DNA of 30,965 bases from Acidaminobacter sp. (GCA_009881125.1 WXFH01000041.1:1-30965), one strand, 5' to 3'; positions 1 to 7,518 are shown, counted from the first letter of the stretch. Translations and numbers: made by a program. The notes: generated from the sequence alone by a model not told the origin.

Positions 1-127
1 AAGAAGGATTAAGAACTGCAAGTTAACGTAACATGAACCGCAGGAACTGTGGGGATAGCTTGGTATATTTCGCATCACTGGATGTGAGGACCCAAGAATC
101 CCGTGACTTCAGTCATGGGTAGTTCAA
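1..127 (+). mobile_element. Right end of an IS200/IS605-family (TnpB) element with the 3' part of its reRNA/omegaRNA
   Basis: The block carries the hallmarks of an IS605-type right end as found downstream of tnpB. There is an ATGAACCG segment near 33, GTGGGGATAGCTTGG near 48-62, and a CCAAGAATCCC segment at 92-102. These are followed by a hairpin (CCCGTGAC, loop TTCA, GTCATGGG; 100-119) and a terminal TCAA at 124-127, which resembles the right cleavage tetranucleotide of IS608-like elements. The first bases read Lys-Lys-Asp-stop (1-12) and may be the last codons of tnpB, which would lie outside the window. In this family the 3' end of the transposon is transcribed as the guide RNA of TnpB, with its scaffold ending at the element boundary. 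The assignment rests on motif resemblance; the nuclease gene is not visible. Confidence 0.72.
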
Positions 128-142
128 TTCCGTTCATTAATT

Positions 143-171
143 TTAGCAATGACACAATATTTGGGTATAAT
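143..171 (+). promoter_or_regulatory. Sigma-A-like promoter for the VOC protein gene
   Basis: A -35-like TTAGCA (143-148) is separated by exactly 17 bases from a perfect TATAAT (166-171). It lies just beyond the right end of the IS element and about 135 bases upstream of the first ATG. No hairpin terminator is obvious between it and the gene. Confidence 0.6.
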
Positions 172-307
172 AGAAAGGCTGGCAAATCGAATCTATAATT
201 GTTTGTCACAGTTAGAAAGCAGGTTTTGAAATTATTGATGATGGGCTGATGGGGTGGTTGGGTGACCATCGGCAAAACTTTCGCTTTTGAATTAGAGGAG
301 GATCTTC

Positions 308-1189
308 ATGCAAAAAATAGTGCCGCATTTATGGTATGATACGGAAGCTGCTGAAGCTGCTGAGTTCTACATGTCACTATTCGAGAAATCCAGGCTCATC
401 AGCAAAAACGTCCTCAAAGACACGCCTTCAGGTAACGCGGAAATTTTGATGATTCAGCTTGCCGGTCAGGAGTTTATGCTCATGTCAGCAGGTCCGTACT
501 TCAAGTTTACGCCTGCGGTGTCCTTTCTGGTCTCCTGCAGCACGCCTGAAGAGGTGGACGCTTTCTGGGGCAAACTGATTGAAGGCGGTGCTGCGCTCAT
601 GCCGCTGGACACTTATGACTTCAGCGCCAGATATGGCTGGCTGATGGACAAATACGGCTTGTCCTGGCAGTTTATGTGCACGGGGGATGCGCCTATCACA
701 CAAAAGATCAAACCGACCCTCATGTTTGTCGGTGATCAGTGCGGAAACGCTGAGCCTGCGGCTGAGTTTTATGCCAGTCTCTTCAACAACTCTGAAATTG
801 GCGGCATCATGCGCTATGAAGAGGGCTGGGCACCAAACAAACCGGGAACGATTCAGCACATGCAATTTACCCTGGACGGTTATCAGATAGCCGCCATGGA
901 CAGTGCTTATGAGCACGATTTCACTTTTAATGAGGCGGTTTCCCTGGTGGTCCACTGCGATACCCAGGAGGAAATTGACCATTTCTGGGATGCCCTCAGT
1001 GCCGTTCCGGAAGCGGAGCAGTGCGGCTGGTTGAAGGACAAGTTTGGTCTTTCCTGGCAGATCGTGCCTTCCATTATGAATGACTTAATGGTGACCGAGG
1101 ATACAGATCAGCTGGCTCGTGTCACCCAAGCCTTCCTCAAGATGAAGAAGTTTGATATTGAAGTACTGAAAGAGGCTGCGAAAGCTTAA
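308..1189 (+). CDS. Two-domain VOC-superfamily (PhnB/3-demethylubiquinone methyltransferase-like) protein
   Basis: The 293-residue protein is a tandem duplication of the PhnB-like VOC (vicinal oxygen chelate) domain. The first copy spans about residues 1-125 and the second about 133-260. Both begin with a PxLxF/W-x-AEAAEFY-like helix (EAAEAAEFYMSLF and GNAEPAAEFYASLF) and both end in a G-W-L-x-DK-[FY]-GLSWQ strand (GWLMDKYGLSWQF and GWLKDKFGLSWQI). This family (Pfam 3-dmu-9_3-mt) is widely annotated as glyoxalase or methyltransferase-like, but its reaction is generally unproven, so no substrate is claimed. The start is supported by GAGGAGG 8 bases upstream. It is probably cytoplasmic, having no signal peptide. 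The small repeat protein follows after 35 bases and is probably co-transcribed. Confidence 0.85.
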   Translation: MQKIVPHLWYDTEAAEAAEFYMSLFEKSRLISKNVLKDTPSGNAEILMIQLAGQEFMLMSAGPYFKFTPAVSFLVSCSTPEEVDAFWGKLIEGGAALMPLDTYDFSARYGWLMDKYGLSWQFMCTGDAPITQKIKPTLMFVGDQCGNAEPAAEFYASLFNNSEIGGIMRYEEGWAPNKPGTIQHMQFTLDGYQIAAMDSAYEHDFTFNEAVSLVVHCDTQEEIDHFWDALSAVPEAEQCGWLKDKFGLSWQIVPSIMNDLMVTEDTDQLARVTQAFLKMKKFDIEVLKEAAKA

Positions 1190-1224
1190 ACCAACCATAA
1201 TTTTTGAACAAGGAGCGTCAATAA

Positions 1225-1686
1225 ATGGCAAAAATCGTATCGAAAAGTAAGCCATCATGGAAGGCTAAACCTGAGGCTGGCACCAAGCCAGCTGCTCAAG
1301 GGAAAAGCACCGGAGGTTTGAAGACAACCGGAGGAGTAAAATCGTCAGGTGAATCGAAGTCCTTTGGGGGATCAAAGCCAGCGGGTGGCCCAAAGACCAT
1401 GAGCGGATCAAAAACCTTTAGTGGATCGAAGCCATCAGGAGGGGAAAAATCAACCGGATTTGAAAAATTCTCTGATGGCGCCAAGTTTAACAATCCTGTC
1501 AAAGCTATGACAGACCAGCTGATTCTCGAATTGCTTCTGGAGGATGTTTTTGAAGAGCCAACGGATTACGGCGCAGTGAAGATTCAATCTTTTAAGAAAG
1601 CCGGCATTCAAAGTGAGCAGCCGGGTGTCCTCGTCACTATGGAGGATGGATCGGCGTACGAAATTGTGATTAAGAAGGTTAAGTAA
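1225..1686 (+). CDS. Small basic Gly/Ser/Lys hexapeptide-repeat protein of unknown function
   Basis: The 153-residue product is not recognised. Residues 1 to about 95 are low-complexity and basic, built from a degenerate six-residue unit of the form K-x-x-G/S-G-x (for example KSSGES, KSFGGS, KPAGGP, KTMSGS, KTFSGS). Residues about 95-153 form a compact ordered-looking domain starting at AMTDQLILELLLEDVFEEP and ending in a beta-like GVLVTMEDGSAYEIVIKKVK. There is no signal peptide. The repeat half looks disordered and could bind nucleic acid or another polyanion, by analogy only. The start has AAGGAG about 11 bases upstream. A strong terminator follows immediately, so it is the last gene of the unit that starts with the VOC protein. 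Confidence 0.7.
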   Translation: MAKIVSKSKPSWKAKPEAGTKPAAQGKSTGGLKTTGGVKSSGESKSFGGSKPAGGPKTMSGSKTFSGSKPSGGEKSTGFEKFSDGAKFNNPVKAMTDQLILELLLEDVFEEPTDYGAVKIQSFKKAGIQSEQPGVLVTMEDGSAYEIVIKKVK

Positions 1687-1698
1687 GAAAGCGAATGG

Positions 1699-1742
1699 AG
1701 CGGATCTCAGTGGTTTTAAACTGTTGATCCGCTTCTTTTTTT
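1699..1742 (+). terminator. Rho-independent terminator after the repeat protein
   Basis: AGCGGATC (1699-1706) pairs perfectly with GATCCGCT (1726-1733). An inner CAGT/ACTG stem extends the hairpin, and it is followed by a T-rich tail (CTTTTTTT). Confidence 0.85.
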
Positions 1743-1786
1743 GCGGTGCAATAGGTAAGCGGCCGCGATAGGCCAATGGCTGCGAA

Positions 1787-1844
1787 CACCAACTCCCCCC
1801 CAAAAAAAAATAGAAATGTGGAAGTTGGTGTCTGACACCCGCTT
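1787..1844. repeat. Intergenic palindromic repeat containing GGTGTCTGACACC
   Basis: CACCAACT (1787-1794) can pair with AGTTGGTG (1823-1830) across a C7A9 tract. The right arm overlaps a perfect palindrome GGTGTC-T-GACACC (1827-1839), flanked by GAAG and CTTC. The same core recurs at 18439-18449 and 27068-27079, so this is probably a REP-like dispersed element. Confidence 0.55.
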
Positions 1845-1925
1845 CTTGTTACTAAAAATATTTTCATAAAAACGTTGATTTTAACTCGGATTCGAAAAAA
1901 AATTTCATTATTTCAAAATTATTTA

Positions 1926-1954
1926 TTGAATATTCAGAATTCATGTGTTATAGT
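1926..1954 (+). promoter_or_regulatory. Sigma-A-like promoter for the first Trypco1-like gene
   Basis: TTGAAT (1926-1931), a 17-base spacer and TATAGT (1949-1954) lie in a very AT-rich stretch (about 1845-2030) that otherwise holds nothing recognisable. The expected start near 1961 leaves a leader of about 75 bases. Confidence 0.6.
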
Positions 1955-2035
1955 CAATTTAACAAATACATAAATAATTTTACCTGAACAAATAATATCA
2001 ACAAAAATTTAACGAAAAATTAGGAGGGAATAAAC

Positions 2036-2404
2036 ATGAGTAAAAAAGATGTCATCCACGCTAACGATAGGATCCCTTTTGTCCTTAATGAAGATCTCGA
2101 TTACGACTTTATGCGCGGAGGAGACATGTTCCCTTCGAATTACAAAGAGGTTTCTGCTGAGGCCTTTGGAAATGCCTATGATCAGGCACTCACCAACATC
2201 AGCAGGTCTATTGCAAAACAAAGCGAAAAACAAATGGAAAATGGATTTAAAGTAGATCAGGTCACGCTGAATCTCGAGTTCAAACTGGATTCCTCCAGCG
2301 GCAGGATTGGGCTGGACGGATCAGCAAAAATTGAAGTTGTGCTAAAACCGGCAGATCAAGTTCAAGTGTTTGAGGTAACAAAAAAATTTGGTGCGGCAGT
2401 TTAA
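2036..2404 (+). CDS. Small protein resembling the Trypco1 (trypsin-co-occurring) domain, copy 1
   Basis: The 122-residue protein has no signal peptide or membrane segment. Residues about 13-105 align without gaps to the protein at 5542-5868, with roughly 60% identity counted by eye. Shared blocks include IPFV, DYDFM, QSEKQ, DQV-LNLEF and SAKIEVVLKP. The order (an acidic N-terminal strand, a helix with F-x-x-A-Y, then x-LEF-x-x-D-x-x-SG-x-IG and a final strand) resembles the CU044_2847/Trypco1 family, whose core reads F-EEAL ... VEVEFGVKLSAEAG ... VTL. That family is found near proteases and NTP-dependent conflict systems and has no established biochemical role. RBS is AGGAGGG, 8-9 bases before ATG. 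It is monocistronic, with its own promoter and a terminator at 2412-2456. Family membership is inference. Confidence 0.6.
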   Translation: MSKKDVIHANDRIPFVLNEDLDYDFMRGGDMFPSNYKEVSAEAFGNAYDQALTNISRSIAKQSEKQMENGFKVDQVTLNLEFKLDSSSGRIGLDGSAKIEVVLKPADQVQVFEVTKKFGAAV

Positions 2405-2411
2405 AAGAGAA

Positions 2412-2456
2412 GGGCAGCCGGCGCGGTAACGCGCCAGCTGCCCTATATTATTTTTT
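2412..2456 (+). terminator. Terminator between convergent genes
   Basis: GGGCAGC (2412-2418) pairs with GCTGCCC (2437-2443). An inner GCGCG/CGCGC stem has a GTAA loop. The T-rich tail is on the plus strand. It may also serve the M48 gene arriving from the other side. Confidence 0.85.
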
Positions 2457-2464
2457 GCGATTAT

Positions 2465-3733
2465 CTACTGTCCACCAAGCCGCTCAATCGCCTCAATCCG
2501 CTGACTGATGGGCGGGTGTGTGTAGGTCAGTTTGACGGCCAGGGGGTGAGGGGTCAGGTTGGAGAAATTCTCACGAGCTAGAATTTTGAGGGCGCGAGTC
2601 ATGGCTGGGCCGCTGGTGGTGGAGGCGGCGAAACCATCGGCCGCATACTCTGCTCTGCGGGAGATTGCGGTAAGGGGAATGCCGAGCAGGAATCCGAGGG
2701 GATCCGTGAGCATCCCAAAGTGGAGAAGGGCAAAACCAAGGTGCGGATTGGAAAACCCGAAGGACGACGCCCAACTGCCTGAAGCGGTCAGGAAAAACAG
2801 GAGCAGCGCGAGGGTCGCCCCAATCTGGACCACGGACAGCAGGAAATTTTTTAGGACGTCCTTATGCTTGGCATGACCAATTTCATGGGCCAAGACGGCC
2901 ACAACCTCTTCGAGACCACACTTTTCAATGAGTGTATCATAGAGCACAATGTGCTTGAAACGGCCAAAGCCGGAGAAAAAGGCATTGAGCCGGGTAGAGC
3001 GCTTAGAGGCGTCCATCACGCTGATTTCCTTAATGGCGTAACCGGTGTTGTCCGCCAGCCCGACGATTTGATCGTACAGGGGTCCCGACCTCAGAGGCGT
3101 CAGGGTATTGAACAGTCGAATGAAGACTTTTGTATACAAAAGATTTACGACCAGAGTCACCAGAACAATTAGCAGCCATGCGATCAGCCAGACCTGGACC
3201 CATGCCGCCCCGCTGCCTGGCCCAGAAGACGCCTTAAACAGATTTAAATACAGCCACAGCAGGCAGTAAAGCAGGCCTCCGCCCAGCAGCAGGCCCAGGA
3301 TGACCGACTTGATCTGATCCAGAACAAACACGCGCGGTGTCGTGGCGTTAAAGCCATAGCGCGACTCTATGCCAAAGGTTCTGTAGAGTTTGAAGCCCAG
3401 GTTCAGGGTGTACTGGAGCAAATAAACCAGTCCCAGAAAAACAAGCACCCTCAGAATCTCGTGACCGGTCAGGCCGTCAGCGCGCTGGGCCAGGTACGGA
3501 AAACCCTTGAATAGGAGCACTGCGACCAGCGCCCCGGTGTTGACAACCCGTGAGATCATGGCAAGTCTGTGGGTTTCCATGGTGTAGTCGAGCCAGCTCT
3601 GATATTGAGCCGAGTCGTAGACATCTTGGACATTTTCTGGGATAGGCTGGCTGCGGCGGCGGTAGTTTAACAGGCTGATGGTTGTTTCCAGCACCAGCGT
3701 GAAAATGACGATTAGGATTGTGAAGATTAGCAT
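2465..3733 (-). CDS. M48-family membrane metalloprotease (Ste24/CAAX prenyl protease 1-like)
   Basis: The 422-residue integral membrane zinc protease has the Ste24 layout: an N-terminal membrane region (first helix at residues 1-22, further helices around 65-85, 95-120, 145-175 and 180-205), followed by the M48 catalytic domain. The zinc motif HEIGHAKH lies in VAVLAHEIGHAKHKDVL. The third ligand is in RRAEYAADGFAAS. Family members cleave membrane or prenylated/misfolded proteins; no specific substrate can be named here. A longer reading frame reaches 3787, but the ATG at 3733 is preferred because a G8 tract (AAGGGGGGGG on the minus strand, 3741-3748) sits at Shine-Dalgarno distance, and the upstream 18 residues do not resemble a membrane start. 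It is transcribed divergently from the DUF2254 gene. Confidence 0.88.
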   Translation of the reverse strand: MLIFTILIVIFTLVLETTISLLNYRRRSQPIPENVQDVYDSAQYQSWLDYTMETHRLAMISRVVNTGALVAVLLFKGFPYLAQRADGLTGHEILRVLVFLGLVYLLQYTLNLGFKLYRTFGIESRYGFNATTPRVFVLDQIKSVILGLLLGGGLLYCLLWLYLNLFKASSGPGSGAAWVQVWLIAWLLIVLVTLVVNLLYTKVFIRLFNTLTPLRSGPLYDQIVGLADNTGYAIKEISVMDASKRSTRLNAFFSGFGRFKHIVLYDTLIEKCGLEEVVAVLAHEIGHAKHKDVLKNFLLSVVQIGATLALLLFFLTASGSWASSFGFSNPHLGFALLHFGMLTDPLGFLLGIPLTAISRRAEYAADGFAASTTSGPAMTRALKILARENFSNLTPHPLAVKLTYTHPPISQRIEAIERLGGQ

Positions 3734-3918
3734 GCTATGGTCCCCCCCCTTTTTGAGTGCAGCTGTGTCACAGACTATTGTACCCAACTTTGCGCCACAC
3801 TATTTACAAAAACTTTTTAGTCGTGATTATGCAATCCCATTCTATTTACGGGGAATAGACATAACATAGGCAGAATCTGTCGCTGCACACAGGAAATTTT
3901 GACATTGGAGGCGTCCGC

Positions 3919-5316
3919 ATGTTAAAAAAACTGAAGCTTATGATCCGAAAACGCGTCTGGTTTTATCCGGCACTCATTTCTGGGCTATCTTTTATTCTCG
4001 CTTTTGGAGTGGGGTGGTTCGACCTCAGTCAGGTCTTATCCTCCGGAGACGGCTTTCCGACTTTGTTCCTGACCAGTGTTGATCTCGCTAAAACTATTCT
4101 CAGCGTCATTGCCGGGTCCCTTATGACCATGACGACCTTCACCTTTTCCACAACCATGGTAGTTCTGACCACCTACGCTTCTCAATTTTCCCCGCGCACG
4201 GTGGAAAATTTCCTGTCGGATGACGATACCATGAAGGTCCTGGGTGTCTTCATGGGTGGATTTGTCTACGCCATTATAACTTTGATGTTCATGCGTAATA
4301 GTCTGGGGGATCATTTGGTGGTTTCTGCGACCATCGGCATAGCCTTTGCTTTGGTATGTCTGGTGCAGTTTATGGTGTATATCCAGCACGTGGGCTCCTA
4401 CATCCAGACGCACAACCTGATTCAAAGGATTTTTGACGAGGCAGAGGAAAACATTGAGGCGTATCATGGGCTGCAGAAGCGATGCGAGCGGCTGGAGAGG
4501 CTTGAGACGGGAGACCAGGCTTTTGTGGTGCGGCTGAAGAGCAGGCGCTATGGCTATATCCAGCGGATTGAGCATGAAAAGCTCGCGGCGCTGGCCAGGT
4601 CTCTGGGGTGCCGCGTGGTCGTTGAGAAGATTAACGGGCAGTTCGTGACGGATGAAACGCCGCTCGTGGTGCTTTACTTTGATCGTGAGATGACGGCTGA
4701 AGCCGGTGAGATGGAGAAAGCCCTCGACTATATAGCGATTGGCAGCGAAAAGCTGGAATATCAAAACTTCAATTTTTCTATTCAGAAGATCGTCGAGATT
4801 GCCCTTAGGGCTATTTCACCGGGCATCAACGACCCCAATACGGCCAGGCACTGCCTCAAAATGCTGGGGGTGTTAGTGTCGCGGCTTGCGAGCCTTGAAG
4901 GCGGGTATTTTGTCTACTCTGTGGGGGCGTCGTCGACTGAAAAGACTCAAGAACCTGAGGAGCGCAATGAGTCAGGCGGGCGTTCAGGCAGTGAAGAAGC
5001 CGGCGTCCCTAAAGGCGATGCAGTATTCGAGGCAGTTGACTTCAAGCAAGAGCTTTATGCCGGGTTCTATCAGATCGTTCACTACGGGCGTTCGGATGTG
5101 TCTGTGATGCTGTCGCTGTTGAAGGCGCTGCGGTTTGTCATGGAAAAGGCATCCATGGAGAACCGGAGGGCAGTGCTGTCGTTTCTCGAGGTCCTTTGGA
5201 GCAAGCTGGACCCGGCTCTGCTGGAGGGGTATGATCGAGACCTGCTGGAGAAGGAGCGGGCGGACATTCAGGTGCTCATTGCCCTTGGGAAGCAGGCTGG
5301 CTCAGTAAGGCTATAA
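3919..5316 (+). CDS. DUF2254 family membrane protein
   Basis: The 465-residue protein has four predicted N-terminal membrane segments (about residues 15-37, 56-78, 104-126 and 132-155), with the conserved stretch MTMTTFTFSTTMVVLTTYASQ after the second. A large cytosolic C-terminal half contains the family signature ISPGINDPNTA near residues 300-310. These match DUF2254 (Pfam PF10011), whose function is unknown. Residues about 333-375 are an acidic Ser/Glu/Gly-rich low-complexity insert (TEKTQEPEERNESGG) that looks disordered and may be lineage-specific. GGAGG lies 7-8 bases before ATG. The gene stands alone, divergent from the M48 protease, and the 225 bases after it contain the start region of the second Trypco1-like gene. 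Confidence 0.85.
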   Translation: MLKKLKLMIRKRVWFYPALISGLSFILAFGVGWFDLSQVLSSGDGFPTLFLTSVDLAKTILSVIAGSLMTMTTFTFSTTMVVLTTYASQFSPRTVENFLSDDDTMKVLGVFMGGFVYAIITLMFMRNSLGDHLVVSATIGIAFALVCLVQFMVYIQHVGSYIQTHNLIQRIFDEAEENIEAYHGLQKRCERLERLETGDQAFVVRLKSRRYGYIQRIEHEKLAALARSLGCRVVVEKINGQFVTDETPLVVLYFDREMTAEAGEMEKALDYIAIGSEKLEYQNFNFSIQKIVEIALRAISPGINDPNTARHCLKMLGVLVSRLASLEGGYFVYSVGASSTEKTQEPEERNESGGRSGSEEAGVPKGDAVFEAVDFKQELYAGFYQIVHYGRSDVSVMLSLLKALRFVMEKASMENRRAVLSFLEVLWSKLDPALLEGYDRDLLEKERADIQVLIALGKQAGSVRL

Positions 5317-5541
5317 AAAAAATTAAATCCGGTTGGCGGGGTCGTTTGAGTAAACAACGAACAAAAGCATGGATAATGTTTCTTTTTTCAACTGGATTAA
5401 ACAATAAGTGACAATCAGAGGCAGTTTCAGACATGGCTTGACAAAATAATAACCTTTAATCTGCTTCTTAAAATTATGAGTAAGCCTATTGCTTTTGGGC
5501 ATAATAAAAGCATGACATTTCAACATGAGGAGGCGGGCGGT

Positions 5542-5868
5542 ATGGGTCAACCGGAAAAAAAGGACAACACGGATATGATTCCTTTTGTTTTCAGTGAGGA
5601 TCAAGATTATGATTTTATGGGCAGTGATAACATGGAGACGCCCAATTATCTGGAAGTCAGCACAGATACTTTTGAGAAAGCTTATGATAACGTAATGAAC
5701 AATCTCAGCAAAATAATCTCCGCCCAGAGTGAAAAGCAGAAGGAAGCGGGATTTAAGCTGGATCAGGTCAAGCTCAATCTCGAGTTTGGCGTGGACGTCG
5801 CTTCCGGGAAAATTGGCATAGCGGATAGTGCAAAGATTGAGGTTGTGCTGAAGCCAATTGAGAAATAA
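5542..5868 (+). CDS. Small protein resembling the Trypco1 domain, copy 2
   Basis: The 108-residue paralogue of the protein at 2036-2404 shares the core from IPFV to IEVVLKP at about 60% identity without gaps. It ends shortly after the domain, lacking the extra 14-residue tail of copy 1. The frame is open back to an ATG at 5476. The start at 5542 is chosen because GAGGAGG (5527-5533) lies 8 bases upstream and because the preceding 22 residues have no counterpart in copy 1. The F-x-K-A-Y helix and the V-x-LNLEFGVDVASGKIG segment match the Trypco1 pattern even better than copy 1 (LEFGV). Function unknown. It has its own terminator and lies 159 bases before the VWA-MoxR operon, so a functional link is possible but unproven. 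Confidence 0.6.
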   Translation: MGQPEKKDNTDMIPFVFSEDQDYDFMGSDNMETPNYLEVSTDTFEKAYDNVMNNLSKIISAQSEKQKEAGFKLDQVKLNLEFGVDVASGKIGIADSAKIEVVLKPIEK

Positions 5869-5894
5869 TTGTGTAAGAATGTGAACGAAAGCTG

Positions 5895-5936
5895 GAAAGT
5901 CCCGCGTCCGTGAGTCGGACTCGGGGCTTTCTTTTA
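5895..5936 (+). terminator. Terminator after the second Trypco1-like gene
   Basis: GAAAGTCCCG (5895-5904) pairs with CGGGGCTTTC (5922-5931) with one G-U wobble. An inner GTCCG/CGGAC stem adds stability, and TTTT follows. Confidence 0.8.
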
Positions 5937-6027
5937 GATTCCAAACACTTTACTTCTTTTTGGAAGCGTGATACCGTCATTATAAGAAAGAATAACGGCT
6001 TACATCAGAGAACAGGAGGGGACTGGG

Positions 6028-7518
6028 ATGCAGGAGAATTTAACCTCGGAGGCGGACAGACTGTCGGCAGAAATTATGAAGCTGACGCGAGATTCGCTGA
6101 TGGTAGGGCTCAGATTCATGGACATGGCCCTTTGTCAGCTGGTCCCGATTCCCTTTGACCTGAAGGGGTTCACCTCGGATGGCACCCACTTCTTTTACAA
6201 TACGCGGTATGTGCTGGAAACCTACATGAAGGACCGGGAAACTCTATCCAGAGACTATTTGCACGTCGTCTTTCACTGGGTGTTCAATCATCCTTTCGTG
6301 GGAAAAGGCATTGACCGGGAACGCTGGAATTTGGCGTGTGATATCACCGTTGAAAACCTGATGCTGGAGCTGGGTGTGAACAAGACGCCGGATCCCCGAC
6401 AGGCTGAAAAGCTCAGACACATTGAGGCGCTTAAAAACAGTCTGGCAGTCTTAACGGCTGAGACCCTCTACAGACACCTGGCGGATTCCGATACAGGGGA
6501 ACAAGAATTAGCCGAACTCAAGAAGCTCTTCTACCGTGATGAGCATCAAACCTGGTACGTCGAAAATCCGGATGAGGGCGATCAAAAACCTGAAGATCAA
6601 AAAAATGAAGATTGGGATGAAAATCAGGACGACCAGGGTCGTCGGCGAGAGCGGGACCAGGACAGCAGTGAGGAAGACACCAGGCCGGATGCCAGGGAAA
6701 ATGACCACACGCAAAACACCAACAACACTGAAACTCGAAGAACGCAAATGCCCAGAACTTCAGAGGCGGACCGCGAAGAGGCCTTTGACACCTGGCAAAA
6801 AATAAGTGACCGCGTTAAAATGGACATAGAAAATTTTTCGAAGGCCTGGGGTGAGCAGCCCAATAGTCTGACCCACAACCTGAACGCCCTCCGGCGTGAA
6901 ACCTATGACTACAGCGCTTTTCTGAAGCGCTTTGCGGTCCTCGGTGAGGAAATGCAGGTCAACGACGATGAATACGATTACATTTTCTATACCTATGGAT
7001 TAAAGCTCTATGAAAAGATTCCTTTGATCGAGCCTCTGGAATATAAGGAAACCAAGCGGGTTCGGGAGTTCGTCGTTGCCATTGACACCTCCGGCTCCTG
7101 CTCGGGGACCGTGGTTCAGGCGTTCCTCAACAAAACCTACAACCTATTGAAGCAGAGCGAAAACTTTTTCTCGAAGATCAATCTCCATATCCTGCAGTGC
7201 GACGACATGCTCCAAAAGGATACCAAGATCACGTCTCAGGCAGAGTTTGACACGTTTCTGAGTACCCTCGAGCTGCTGGGCGAAGGCGGCACGGATTTTC
7301 GACCAGTTTTTCGCTATGTGGATGAGCTGATTGAAGCCGGAGAGTTCGAGAACCTTAAAGGATTAATTTATTTTACCGATGGTTTTGGCACCTACCCCAA
7401 ACACCCAACCTCATATGACACCGCTTTCGTCTTTTTAGGGGATGAAATCACCAGCCAGATTGAGGTTCCGCCCTGGGCCATCAAACTGGTCCTGCCGCCG
7501 GAATCACTGGTAAACTAA
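6028..7518 (+). CDS. VWA-like protein with a degenerate metallopeptidase-like N-terminal domain (DUF2201 type)
   Basis: The 496-residue protein has three parts. Residues 1-165 resemble the putative metallopeptidase domain that precedes VWA-like domains in DUF2201 proteins, but the expected HExxH reads HVVFHWVFNH (about residues 72-81), so the catalytic glutamate is replaced by valine. Residues about 185-250 form a charged Asp/Glu/Arg/Gln/Asn-rich linker. Residues about 340-496 form the VWA-like domain: MIDAS motif DTSGSCS in VVAIDTSGSCSG, GGTDF as the second metal-binding loop and YFTDGFG as the third. VWA-MoxR pairs generally act as AAA+ chaperones with a metal-dependent adaptor. The start has AGGAGGGG 8 bases upstream. 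It is the first gene of an operon: the AAA+ gene starts 33 bases downstream. There is no signal peptide; it is probably cytosolic. Confidence 0.85.
   Translation: MQENLTSEADRLSAEIMKLTRDSLMVGLRFMDMALCQLVPIPFDLKGFTSDGTHFFYNTRYVLETYMKDRETLSRDYLHVVFHWVFNHPFVGKGIDRERWNLACDITVENLMLELGVNKTPDPRQAEKLRHIEALKNSLAVLTAETLYRHLADSDTGEQELAELKKLFYRDEHQTWYVENPDEGDQKPEDQKNEDWDENQDDQGRRRERDQDSSEEDTRPDARENDHTQNTNNTETRRTQMPRTSEADREEAFDTWQKISDRVKMDIENFSKAWGEQPNSLTHNLNALRRETYDYSAFLKRFAVLGEEMQVNDDEYDYIFYTYGLKLYEKIPLIEPLEYKETKRVREFVVAIDTSGSCSGTVVQAFLNKTYNLLKQSENFFSKINLHILQCDDMLQKDTKITSQAEFDTFLSTLELLGEGGTDFRPVFRYVDELIEAGEFENLKGLIYFTDGFGTYPKHPTSYDTAFVFLGDEITSQIEVPPWAIKLVLPPESLVN

Noticed and set aside
485..982. 165-codon open frame on the minus strand within the VOC gene
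   Set aside because: It lies wholly antisense to a convincing two-domain protein, has no RBS, and its translation resembles no family.
4036..4764. 242-codon minus-strand frame inside the DUF2254 gene
   Set aside because: Antisense shadow: composition rich in His/Gln/Arg, no RBS and no domain.
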